Part shown: positions 15,327 through 22,397 of the stretch, in pieces
Position numbering within the stretch: position 1 is the stretch's first letter
Layout: every line of letters begins with the position of its first letter
Origin: Fusobacteriaceae bacterium UBA2433
Lineage (GTDB): Bacteria > Fusobacteriota > Fusobacteriia > Fusobacteriales > Fusobacteriaceae
Direction: 5' to 3'
Length of the DNA stretch: 24,142 nt
Assembly: GCA_002342785.1 (NCBI GenBank)
Contig: DDQV01000130.1
Span: forward strand, 1-24,142
Position numbers and translations under genes: made by a program
Notes under the pieces: generated by a model
Told to the model about the DNA's origin: nothing
The model's input: only the letters and a program-made list of their open reading frames with translations
Databases searched by the model: none

Positions 15327-16205
15327 TTAAATAAAGAAAAGAGATGCTCCCCCTACAGATATAATAGCACCTAAAATTTCTATTGGCTTTACTTTTTCTT
15401 TAAATATAAATATACAAAATGGTATAACTAATACAGGACTTGTTGATGAAAGGGTAGAAACTATTCCTGCACTGGTATTTTTTAATGCTATAAGCATTGC
15501 AGTAACTCCTAAAAAAGGACCAAAAAAAGATCCTACAACTAACCATTTTAATGCGGCTTTGTCTTTCATTCCTTTTTTTACCTCTTTCCATCGCCCCTTT
15601 ATAGAGATAAGAAATGTAAATGCTATTATAGCTACAATTACTCTAATTTGAGTAGCAGCAAGAGAGTTATAAGATTCTAATCCTATCTTACTAAATACCA
15701 TTCCTAAAGATTGTCCTAGAACTCCACCTATGGCACAAAAAATTCCTCTAATTGGAAATTTTGTTTTTTGTTCTTTTACTTTTTCCCCCTTGCCATTCCC
15801 ATAGAACATCACTAAAAAGATCCCTCCTATAGTAAGTAAGATAGCTAATATTTCTTTAAAACTTAATGTTTCTCCCAATATAATCCAAGCTGAAAGGGCT
15901 GTTACAACTGGAACTGTGGTCATTATGAGAGTAGTTATACGAGCTCCTAATAAGACAAAGGATTCAAACATAAATAGATCTCCTAAAAACATTCCTATGA
16001 AACCAGATATTCCCAAGAATGTATATTCTTTTAGACTTGCATCTATAGGAAATGCTATTCCTCTAACAAAAAAAGAAGTAATACTTAAAAAAATAAGAGC
16101 CTGGATAAGTCTCAAAATATTTACTGTAAGTGAACCTATTTTTTTACCAGCAACCTCAAAGGAAATAGAAGATCCAACCATTCCAAGTGCCGCGATTAAT
16201 GCCAT
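15327..16205 (-). CDS. EamA/DMT-family membrane transporter
   Basis: This inner-membrane protein of the drug/metabolite transporter superfamily has about ten predicted hydrophobic helices in two EamA repeats (roughly residues 1-132 and 148-292). The substrate (amino acid, nucleotide-derived or other metabolite) is unknown. A typical feature is the second-repeat IFCAIGGVLGQSLGMVFSKIGLE, with LVVGSFFGPFLGVTAMLIALK near the end. I record the ATG at 16205, which has AGGGGA upstream. However, the frame stays open for a few codons and reads KYLGETMALIAALG, where KYLGE looks like the usual start of the family. An ATT at 16226 lies six bases after GGGGGA and may be the real initiation codon (see findings). 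It is divergent from the diguanylate cyclase gene and ends at a terminator. Confidence 0.85.
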   Translation of the reverse strand: MALIAALGMVGSSISFEVAGKKIGSLTVNILRLIQALIFLSITSFFVRGIAFPIDASLKEYTFLGISGFIGMFLGDLFMFESFVLLGARITTLIMTTVPVVTALSAWIILGETLSFKEILAILLTIGGIFLVMFYGNGKGEKVKEQKTKFPIRGIFCAIGGVLGQSLGMVFSKIGLESYNSLAATQIRVIVAIIAFTFLISIKGRWKEVKKGMKDKAALKWLVVGSFFGPFLGVTAMLIALKNTSAGIVSTLSSTSPVLVIPFCIFIFKEKVKPIEILGAIISVGGASLFFI

Positions 16206-16258
16206 TGTTTCCCCTAAATATTTAATTTTAATTCCCCCTTAAAATATATTTTTCTTAA

Positions 16259-16288
16259 ATTATATTACTTGTTTCAATTTAAAGTCAA
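16259..16288 (-). promoter_or_regulatory. Promoter for the EamA transporter gene
   Basis: On the minus strand a -35 TTGACT (16288-16283) and a perfect -10 TATAAT (16264-16259) are 18 bp apart. They are followed by a GGGGGA ribosome site at about 16238-16233. It is back to back with the promoter of the diguanylate cyclase gene. Confidence 0.55.
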
Positions 16289-16324
16289 TATAAAATATGT
16301 ATAACTTAATTTTCTTATTATAAA

Positions 16325-16353
16325 TTGACATATTAAAAATTTAAAGCTAAAAT
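16325..16353 (+). promoter_or_regulatory. Promoter for the diguanylate cyclase gene
   Basis: A perfect -35 TTGACA (16325-16330) and a -10 TAAAAT (16348-16353) are separated by 17 bp, about 35 bp upstream of the GGAGGG ribosome site. The leader is too short for a riboswitch. Confidence 0.65.
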
Positions 16354-16393
16354 TTAATAACAAGTTTAAATTAAAAATTGATTGGAGGGAAAT

Positions 16394-18040
16394 ATGAAAA
16401 AATTAAAAAATATATCAATACGTTATAGTGCTATGTTGGTTATGGTACTAGTTACTGTTCCAATATTTTTAATTACTTTTGGAATTAATTATTTTAATTT
16501 TAAGGAAAATATCTTAAAAAATACAGATATAGCAATAAATCAGTCTAAATATTTTATCACCCAAACTATCTCTAGTACTGAGAAAAACTATGAATTTATT
16601 TCAGATCAATATTCTAGAATAATGGTAGATAGTCTAAAATTTTTTCAAGATGAATATATAAAAAATGAAATAGATCTTAGTCAGATTAATTTATTGAAGA
16701 TGAAAGAAAAATATAATAACTTATTAGATTTTTATATTATAAATAAAGATGGAGTTATCGTTTATTCGAGTATGCCAGAATCTTTGGGTATTGACTTTAA
16801 AAAACATAAAATTTTTTTTGAAATACTTAATCAAGTAAGGGAAGGGGATATAATAGAGATTTCAAAAGTAACTTCAGAGATTGGAACTAACGAGTTACGA
16901 AAATGGGGTTATGCTCCCTCAAAAGATCATGAATATATTTTAGAAGTTGGAGTTTCTTCTAAAGAACTTTTAAAATACATAAAAAAAATAGATTATTTAG
17001 CAATGGAAGAAAAATTAAAATCAAATAATCCTTATATAAAGAGTTTATTGGTCTACGATAGACAGTATGTTAATCTTGGAAATCATACTCAAGAAAGTGA
17101 TTTAAATGAAAGAAAGATTATAGATAATGTTTTGTCATTAGAAAAAGATTATATTATAAAAAATAAAGATGGATATATTGATAGAGAATATATTTTTATG
17201 AATACTTTTTCAACTACTCTAAATGATTCTAAAAAAGTTATTCGACTAGAATATGATTATAGTTTAATCTATCAAAAAATATATGAAACAAATATTAAGT
17301 TTTTAGTTACAATGATAGTATCTATGATTATATCTCTTTTGATCATATTTTTTGTAGCATCTAAGATGATAAGTAAACCTATAGTAGATCTTATAGAACA
17401 TGTTAAAAAGTTTTCATATAAAAACTTGTATCTACAATTGGAAGTAACTGGAACTAATGAAATTGGTCAGTTAGCTTCTTCATTTAATGAGATGTCCCTT
17501 AAACTTAAAGATACGATGATTTTAAAAGATAATATAAAAACAAAAAATGAAGAATTAGAAAAAGAGAATACAAAAGATTGGTTAACTAAACTCTATAATA
17601 AAAAATATATTACACAGTGTTTAGCAGATGCTGAAAAAAAAGCTCATATGGATGGAATTGAACTTTCTGTAACCCTTTGTGATATAGATCATTTTAAAGA
17701 TGTTAATGATACATATGGACATCCTATTGGTGATATAGTTCTTCAAGAGGTTGCTTCAGTTATAGAAAAAAATATTAGACCTGGGGATACTGTTGGAAGG
17801 TATGGTGGAGAGGAGTTTTTAATTGTTTTACCCAATACAAACTTAGAAGAAGGATGGAATATATTTGAAAAGATAAGAAAAAAAATTGAAAAAAAGAGTT
17901 TTAGTAGTTCAAATATAAAACTTACTATCAGTGCTGGAATAGTTTCTACAAAAAACAATAAAAAAGAAGATTTAGTTTCTTTAGCGGATAATAATCTTTA
18001 TAAAGCAAAAAAAAATGGAAGAAATCAAGGAGTTAGATAA
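16394..18040 (+). CDS. Membrane-bound diguanylate cyclase (Cache-like sensor, HAMP, GGDEF)
   Basis: This 548-residue sensor enzyme makes c-di-GMP from two GTP. In order it has transmembrane helix 1 (about 13-32), an extracytoplasmic sensor (about 35-300), transmembrane helix 2 (about 303-325), a HAMP linker (about 326-375), a short coiled coil and a GGDEF domain (about 394-548). The sensor is Cache-like, e.g. FYIINKDGVIVYSSMPESLG. The active site is intact: GGEEF at 471-475, CDIDHFKDVNDTYGH (429-443) and the inhibitory I-site RPGD (462-465) five residues before GGEEF, so product inhibition is likely. The start is ATG 16394, not TTG 16382, because TTGGAGGG there is the ribosome site. It is transcribed alone from a strong promoter and ends at a perfect hairpin. 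The ligand sensed is unknown. Confidence 0.92.
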   Translation: MKKLKNISIRYSAMLVMVLVTVPIFLITFGINYFNFKENILKNTDIAINQSKYFITQTISSTEKNYEFISDQYSRIMVDSLKFFQDEYIKNEIDLSQINLLKMKEKYNNLLDFYIINKDGVIVYSSMPESLGIDFKKHKIFFEILNQVREGDIIEISKVTSEIGTNELRKWGYAPSKDHEYILEVGVSSKELLKYIKKIDYLAMEEKLKSNNPYIKSLLVYDRQYVNLGNHTQESDLNERKIIDNVLSLEKDYIIKNKDGYIDREYIFMNTFSTTLNDSKKVIRLEYDYSLIYQKIYETNIKFLVTMIVSMIISLLIIFFVASKMISKPIVDLIEHVKKFSYKNLYLQLEVTGTNEIGQLASSFNEMSLKLKDTMILKDNIKTKNEELEKENTKDWLTKLYNKKYITQCLADAEKKAHMDGIELSVTLCDIDHFKDVNDTYGHPIGDIVLQEVASVIEKNIRPGDTVGRYGGEEFLIVLPNTNLEEGWNIFEKIRKKIEKKSFSSSNIKLTISAGIVSTKNNKKEDLVSLADNNLYKAKKNGRNQGVR

Positions 18041-18078
18041 AAAAAAAGAGAAATTTAAATTTAAATTTCTCTTTTTTT
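18041..18078. terminator. Bidirectional terminator between the GGDEF and prenyl synthase genes
   Basis: A perfect inverted repeat (arms AGAGAAATTTAAA, 18047-18059, and its complement 18060-18072) is flanked by A-runs on the left and T-runs on the right. It reads as a hairpin plus U-tract from both sides. It has few G-C pairs but a very long stem, and sits between two converging genes. Confidence 0.75.
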
Positions 18079-18087
18079 AAGTTATAT

Positions 18088-19023
18088 TTATTTGTATAGT
18101 TTATCTATAAGATATGAAAATTTTTCTTCTACTTCAGAAGATCCTAAAGTTGCTAGGATAGACAAAGCTTTATCTAAAAATAGATTGCTAATACTATATG
18201 CTTCATCTAAACAAGAACTTTTTTTAACACTTTCTATGAGTTTAATAAATTCAAGATCTTGTGATTGAAAAGTTATTGAAAGGACATTTTTTTTAAATTC
18301 AAGATCTTTTTCCATTAAAAGAAGGAAAGGAAGAGTTATTATTCCACCTCTTATATCCATCCCGCTAACTTTTCCTATTATTTTTTTTGTACTTACAATA
18401 TCTAAAATATCATCTAAGATTTGAAAACTACATCCTATATTAAAACCAATATCATGGAGTTTATCTATTGTTTTTTCATCTGCCTTAGATAAAATTCCTC
18501 CCATAGTAGATGAAAGGGCAAAGAGAGAAGCTGTTTTTTGGGAAATTCTAGTAATATAATCAGAATAACTTATATCAAAATTATATCTTTCATTTAATTG
18601 TTTTAGTTCTCCTAAACAAAGTGTTTCTAAAGTATCTATCATAGCAATTGAAACTCTCTCATTTTTCATAGAAATTATCTTATCTATAGCGAAAAGAGAT
18701 AAAATTCCCCCTGTTGAAATAGCTTTTTCCCTACCATAAATACTTACTGTTGTTTCTCTTCCCCTTCTTATATCTCCATGATCGATTATATCATCATGAA
18801 TTAGAGAGGATGTATGAAGAAGTTCTAAAGAAGCTGCTATTTCATAACAACTTTCATCTGTTATTCCAATTTTACAAGCTAAGATTAAAAAAAGTGGTCT
18901 CAATCTTTTCCCGCCAGAATTTATAATTCTTTTAGTTTCATCTCTTGTAAATTCATCAGGGATAGATTCTATGAGAATATTTATATTTTTTTCTATCTTT
19001 TTTAATTCTTCTATATATATCAT
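18088..19023 (-). CDS. Long-chain polyprenyl diphosphate synthase (menaquinone side chain; HepT-like)
   Basis: This 311-residue trans-prenyltransferase extends FPP/GGPP with IPP to a long polyprenyl diphosphate. Both Asp-rich Mg motifs are present: LIHDDIIDHGDIRRGR (74-89, DDxxD 77-81) and SFQILDDILDIV (199-210, DDxxD 204-208). GGKRLRPLF (37-45) is also typical. Small residues (Ser72, Ser73) stand at the fifth and fourth positions before the first motif, which favours a long product. It is the last gene of menA-menG-small protein-synthase, one base after its upstream neighbour, so translational coupling is likely. The context says the product is the menaquinone tail. Whether it works alone (IspB type) or with a small subunit (HepS/HepT type) is discussed in the next entry. 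A terminator follows. Confidence 0.88.
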   Translation of the reverse strand: MIYIEELKKIEKNINILIESIPDEFTRDETKRIINSGGKRLRPLFLILACKIGITDESCYEIAASLELLHTSSLIHDDIIDHGDIRRGRETTVSIYGREKAISTGGILSLFAIDKIISMKNERVSIAMIDTLETLCLGELKQLNERYNFDISYSDYITRISQKTASLFALSSTMGGILSKADEKTIDKLHDIGFNIGCSFQILDDILDIVSTKKIIGKVSGMDIRGGIITLPFLLLMEKDLEFKKNVLSITFQSQDLEFIKLIESVKKSSCLDEAYSISNLFLDKALSILATLGSSEVEEKFSYLIDKLYK

Positions 19024-19024
19024 C

Positions 19025-19351
19025 TTAACTCACTTCCTTTAGAAGATCTAAGAGATCTTTTGTATAGGAATATTCTTTAGAAATAATTTTTTTGGAATAA
19101 CAAAGGGTAATTCTTTTGGTTATTTTTTTTAAGAGTTTTCTGTCTAAAAGTAGGAGATCTCTATTTAAGATCGATATAAACAGATCTCCTAAGATAATAT
19201 TTTTTCCATTTTGATCATCTTTAGAATTATGAAAAAAGAGAATAAGGTAAGCAATCTTAAAAGCTTCTTCTATATAATTTTTTTTTGATATATTAGAAAC
19301 TTCATCTAAATATTCCTTCTCTATGAGATCAAAATATTTTTTAGTTTCCAT
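19025..19351 (-). CDS. Small protein between menG and the prenyl synthase, possible HepS/HexA-type subunit
   Basis: This 108-residue mostly helical protein has no signal or membrane segment. I do not recognise it with certainty. The order menG-this gene-synthase recalls hepS-menG-hepT of Bacillus. The segment KIAYLILFFHNS...IILGDLFISILNRDLLLLDRKLL resembles the HepS core, where a helix is followed by 'GDY/GDL' and another long helix. Small subunits of heterodimeric prenyl synthases can be short (Micrococcus luteus HexA is about 140 residues), so a regulatory or chain-length subunit is a reasonable inference. I chose ATG 19351: GGGAGG lies in front of it, and the gene then overlaps menG by 11 bp. 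An upstream in-frame start at 19393 would overlap menG far more. It ends one base before the synthase ATG. Confidence 0.55.
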   Translation of the reverse strand: METKKYFDLIEKEYLDEVSNISKKNYIEEAFKIAYLILFFHNSKDDQNGKNIILGDLFISILNRDLLLLDRKLLKKITKRITLCYSKKIISKEYSYTKDLLDLLKEVS

Positions 19352-20060
19352 CTTTTCCTCCCTTAATTCCACAATGTAAGGTACAACTTCCAAAAAGATA
19401 TGTTTTTAGAGTCACATCTTTAAATTTTGTTTTTTTTATAAGTGCTGTAAGTTCTTCTTTAGATAAAAAATCTTCTACAGATTCGTCTAACCATCTATAT
19501 TCTGTCTGTAACTTAACTAAAATTTTACCCATAATAGGAACTAAATGTTTACAATAAAATTTTAATATTTTTCTTAGGAGTAAGGGATCAGGGTAGGATG
19601 CTTCCATGCAAAAAAACTTTCCTCCAGGTATTAAAACACGATTTATCTCTTCGAGTACTTTTTTATAATCCGATGTATTTCTAATTCCAAGGGAGATCGT
19701 AACAGTATCAAAAGTATTGTCTTTAAAAGGAATAAAAAGAGCACTTCCATTAATAAATTCTATATTTTTTAGATTAGATCTATTAGCTTTTTTTTTTGCA
19801 ACTTCAAGCATTCCATCACTGAAATCAAGGGCTTTTATTTGAGAACTCTTTATTTTTTTCCCCATTCCTATGGAGATATCTCCAGTGCCACAACAAACAT
19901 CTAATATTTTTTTACTTTCCATTGGAATATTTTTAATAAGATCTTTTTTCCATAATCTGTGTACTCCAAGGGTAATAATATCATTCATAAAATCATAACA
20001 ATATGAAATTTTTTGAAATACATTGTGGGCTTTTTTTTCATATATATTTTTAGATAACAT
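19341..20060 (-). CDS. menG: Demethylmenaquinone methyltransferase (UbiE/MenG family)
   Basis: MenG performs the last step of menaquinone synthesis, C-methylation of demethylmenaquinone with SAM. The 239-residue protein shows the family's N-terminal HNVFQKISYCYDFMND (12-27), the SAM loop ILDVCCGTGDIS (52-63), SLGIRNTSDY and the C-terminal YRWLDESVEDF. The start ATG overlaps the menA stop by one base (TAATG), with AAGGAGGA about ten bases upstream inside menA. It precedes the small HepS-like gene and the prenyl synthase. Since the operon contains MenA and no ubi genes, the demethylmenaquinone rather than ubiquinone branch is inferred. A UbiE working on both is not excluded by sequence. Confidence 0.92.
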   Translation of the reverse strand: MLSKNIYEKKAHNVFQKISYCYDFMNDIITLGVHRLWKKDLIKNIPMESKKILDVCCGTGDISIGMGKKIKSSQIKALDFSDGMLEVAKKKANRSNLKNIEFINGSALFIPFKDNTFDTVTISLGIRNTSDYKKVLEEINRVLIPGGKFFCMEASYPDPLLLRKILKFYCKHLVPIMGKILVKLQTEYRWLDESVEDFLSKEELTALIKKTKFKDVTLKTYLFGSCTLHCGIKGGKDGN

Positions 20061-20968
20061 TATAAAAATTTCCTCCTTAGAATCTCAATTAGAATAATTA
20101 CTATATAAAATGAAAAAAAGATAACTCCTGATAAAACTGAACTGCTCATAATATTAGATCTATTTTTTAAAGTTATATTTTTAACAGTAATAAATTTTAG
20201 TTTTTTTATTATAAATGGAATCGATAAAAAAATTAAAAACATCGAATGAGGCAGTGCTTTTAGAAGGATACTTAAAGATACAAAAATATACATCATTATA
20301 TATGAAAATTTTAAAAGATCGATAGATCGATGTCTTCCCATAAGAATTGGAATGGTAACTCTAGTTTCTTTATCTTTTTCTATATCACAAAGACCATTTG
20401 TGAGAAGGATAGATCCTATATAGATTATAAGTGGTATTGAAATCATTATTATATTTTCGTCTATATAGCCAGTCTGAACAAAATATGTTAACCAAGTTAG
20501 AAGCCCTCCCATAGTTATTCCTGAAAAAAGTTCTCCTAAAAATGTTTTAGATATGGGATATGGACCAGCAGAATAAAAATAAGCTACTAAAAATCCTACA
20601 ATACCGATAATTAAAACAATTATTCCTCTGCAAAAGAAAAGATAAAGTGTTGGAAACAATACAATAATTATTAGATAGGTCAGAAGTTTTTTTATTTGAA
20701 GTAGGGGAACATTATCAAAAACTAAAATACTGCCCTCTCCATCATTTATGGTATCTACATTATCTAAACCACTTAAATAATCATAGTAATCATTTATTAC
20801 ATTGGCGAAACATTGTACCCCTACTGCTGAAAATAATATAGCTATAAATAGGTCAAATCTAAAAGTTTCCACTCGATATATTGAATAAAGAGATCCTATA
20901 AGTACTGGGATAATAGATGCTGACCAGGTCTTTGGGTCAAGTATGGCAAATAGTTGTTTTTTAGTCAT
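20060..20968 (-). CDS. menA: 1,4-dihydroxy-2-naphthoate polyprenyltransferase (UbiA superfamily)
   Basis: MenA is an integral membrane enzyme that attaches the polyprenyl chain to 1,4-dihydroxy-2-naphthoate, releasing CO2, to give demethylmenaquinone. The 302-residue protein has about eight to nine hydrophobic helices and both Asp-rich motifs: NVINDYYDYLSGLDNVD (56-72) and NGLCDIEKDKETRVTIP (191-207). The N-terminal DPKTWSASIIPVLIGSLY (11-28) is the MenA-type 'PKT-PAS--PV--G' start and separates it from UbiA. It is the first gene of the quinone operon. The ATG follows CAGGAGG. The other men genes are not in this window. No clear promoter was found in the AT-rich upstream gap. Confidence 0.92.
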   Translation of the reverse strand: MTKKQLFAILDPKTWSASIIPVLIGSLYSIYRVETFRFDLFIAILFSAVGVQCFANVINDYYDYLSGLDNVDTINDGEGSILVFDNVPLLQIKKLLTYLIIIVLFPTLYLFFCRGIIVLIIGIVGFLVAYFYSAGPYPISKTFLGELFSGITMGGLLTWLTYFVQTGYIDENIIMISIPLIIYIGSILLTNGLCDIEKDKETRVTIPILMGRHRSIDLLKFSYIMMYIFVSLSILLKALPHSMFLIFLSIPFIIKKLKFITVKNITLKNRSNIMSSSVLSGVIFFSFYIVIILIEILRRKFL

Positions 20969-21361
20969 AATTCCTCCTGGAAATTAATATATTATGTTAA
21001 AATCATCCCTTCATCCTAGCACTTATAGAGATGTTTTACTAGATATTTTAAATTTTTTTGGAATTTTTTTATTTTTTTTTGGAATTTTTAAATTATTTTA
21101 TAATTATGATAGATAATAAAAATCTCCTAATTGTAATAGTCACACAGTTAGGAGATCTTTATTTAATATTTTAAGTAAAGAAATGAAAAAAATATTATTT
21201 TCATTTGCTTATATTAGTTAGTCGGAAAAAATAGGGGAAAAGTTTAAATTTATTTTAAAATACTATTAAATTTAAAATAAATATTGTATACTTTTAAAAT
21301 AAAATATTTTAATGTATTTCTAAAAATAAAAATTAATAAAAAAGATAAATGGGAGTCTAAA
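20969..21361. other. Intergenic gap between divergent menA and EamA genes
   Basis: This 393-bp region has no gene. It contains the menA ribosome site, two near-identical TTTTTTTGGAATTTTT stretches around 21054-21088, an orphan hairpin (21122-21156), a 9-bp AT hairpin AAATGAAAA/TTTTCATTT (21181-21189 with 21198-21206) and, nearer the transporter, only AT-rich sequence with a possible -10 TATACT (21287-21292). No riboswitch pattern was recognised. Confidence 0.5.
21122..21156. terminator. Orphan hairpin with T-rich flank
   Basis: A 12-bp stem (21122-21133 with 21145-21156, one G.T pair) closes an 11-base loop. On the minus strand it is followed by TTTTTATTATC, on the plus strand by CTTTATTTAATATTTT. 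It has the form of a terminator, but no gene ends beside it: menA starts to the left and a transporter gene to the right. Confidence 0.5.
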
Positions 21362-22267
21362 ATGGAAGAAAAAGGATATGGATTTGCATTTTTAGCAGGG
21401 ATAACTTGGGGAACTATTGGGATTATATCATACTATTTAAAACAAACAGGAGTTGGACCTTTTGAAATAGCTTTTTTAAGATTATTTTGTGCATTCCTTC
21501 CTATGTTTATTTTTTATATATTTAAAGATATAAATAAATTAAAGATAAAAAAAGAAAATATTAAACATTCTCTTTTAATTGGAATAATAAGTCAAGGAAT
21601 GATGGGAATAGGAATGTATCAATGTATAGTAAGAACTTCTGTAACTGTTGGAGTAATTATGTCGTGTACAGGGCCGCTTTTTACAGCTATATTATCGAAA
21701 ATATTTTTTAATGAAAAAATTACTTTGTTTAAAGGATTATCTTTGATTTTAGGATTTTATGGAGCTTTCTTAATCGTAACTGGGGGAGATATATCTGTTT
21801 TAAATACAAATGGATTTGGTCTTTTTATGGGAGCAATATCAGGATTATCCTATGGATTTTTTCCAATATTAAGTAAAAGAATTCCTGAAGGTTCTAACTC
21901 TTTAGGAATTCTTATATATAGTTTTTTAGTGGGATCAATTTTTATATTTCCCATGCTAAGTACTAAAGTTTTAATAAAAGCATTAGGTCCTGAGATGTTG
22001 ATCTTTTCTCTGATGTTAGGAACTATATCAACTATCTTGGCATATATTTTTTATACAAAGGCACTCCAAATTATAAGTCCTACTAAGGCAGCTATTGTAT
22101 CTTTAGTAGAACTTCCTACTGCTGCTATCATAGGACATTTTTTCTTAAAAGAATATCTTCATCCTATAAATGTTTTGGGAATATTTATTTTATTAGGAGG
22201 AGTCATAATCTCTAAATTAAAATTTCCTGCAAGGGAAAATATTAAAATTAAAAGAAAATTATTTTGA
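21362..22267 (+). CDS. EamA/DMT-family membrane transporter
   Basis: This 301-residue inner-membrane transporter has about ten helices in two EamA repeats: residues 1 to about 140 with GFAFLAGITWGTIGIISYYL, and about 150-290 with GLFMGAISGLSYGFFPILSK. SPTKAAIVSLVELPTAAII near the C-terminus is a typical family segment. The substrate is unknown. It is not a close copy of the other DMT transporter in this window. I chose ATG 21362, with GGGAG six bases before it; an in-frame start at 21284 would add 26 Lys-rich residues without a ribosome site. The basic tail (IKIKRKLF) probably lies in the cytoplasm. It is transcribed alone and ends at a hairpin shared with clpB. Confidence 0.85.
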   Translation: MEEKGYGFAFLAGITWGTIGIISYYLKQTGVGPFEIAFLRLFCAFLPMFIFYIFKDINKLKIKKENIKHSLLIGIISQGMMGIGMYQCIVRTSVTVGVIMSCTGPLFTAILSKIFFNEKITLFKGLSLILGFYGAFLIVTGGDISVLNTNGFGLFMGAISGLSYGFFPILSKRIPEGSNSLGILIYSFLVGSIFIFPMLSTKVLIKALGPEMLIFSLMLGTISTILAYIFYTKALQIISPTKAAIVSLVELPTAAIIGHFFLKEYLHPINVLGIFILLGGVIISKLKFPARENIKIKRKLF

Positions 22268-22312
22268 TTTTCTTAGATATAAAATATTTAAATTAAAATT
22301 TATAATAGATGT

Positions 22313-22360
22313 AAAAAGGATTACTCATAAGTATATTTTATACTTGAGTAATCCTTTTTT
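22313..22360. terminator. Bidirectional terminator between the EamA gene and clpB
   Basis: AAAAGGATTACTCA and its complement form a long stem, continued after a two-base bulge by AGTATA/TATACT. It is followed by eight or more T on the plus strand and TTTTTAC on the minus strand. It serves the converging transporter and clpB genes. Confidence 0.8.
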
Positions 22361-22397
22361 TTTAATAATTTTATCTTGAAATTAGATAAATATATAT

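Noticed and set aside
16354..16393. c-di-GMP riboswitch ahead of the GGDEF gene.
   Set aside because: The promoter leaves only a very short leader, too small for a riboswitch, and no structured conserved sequence is seen.
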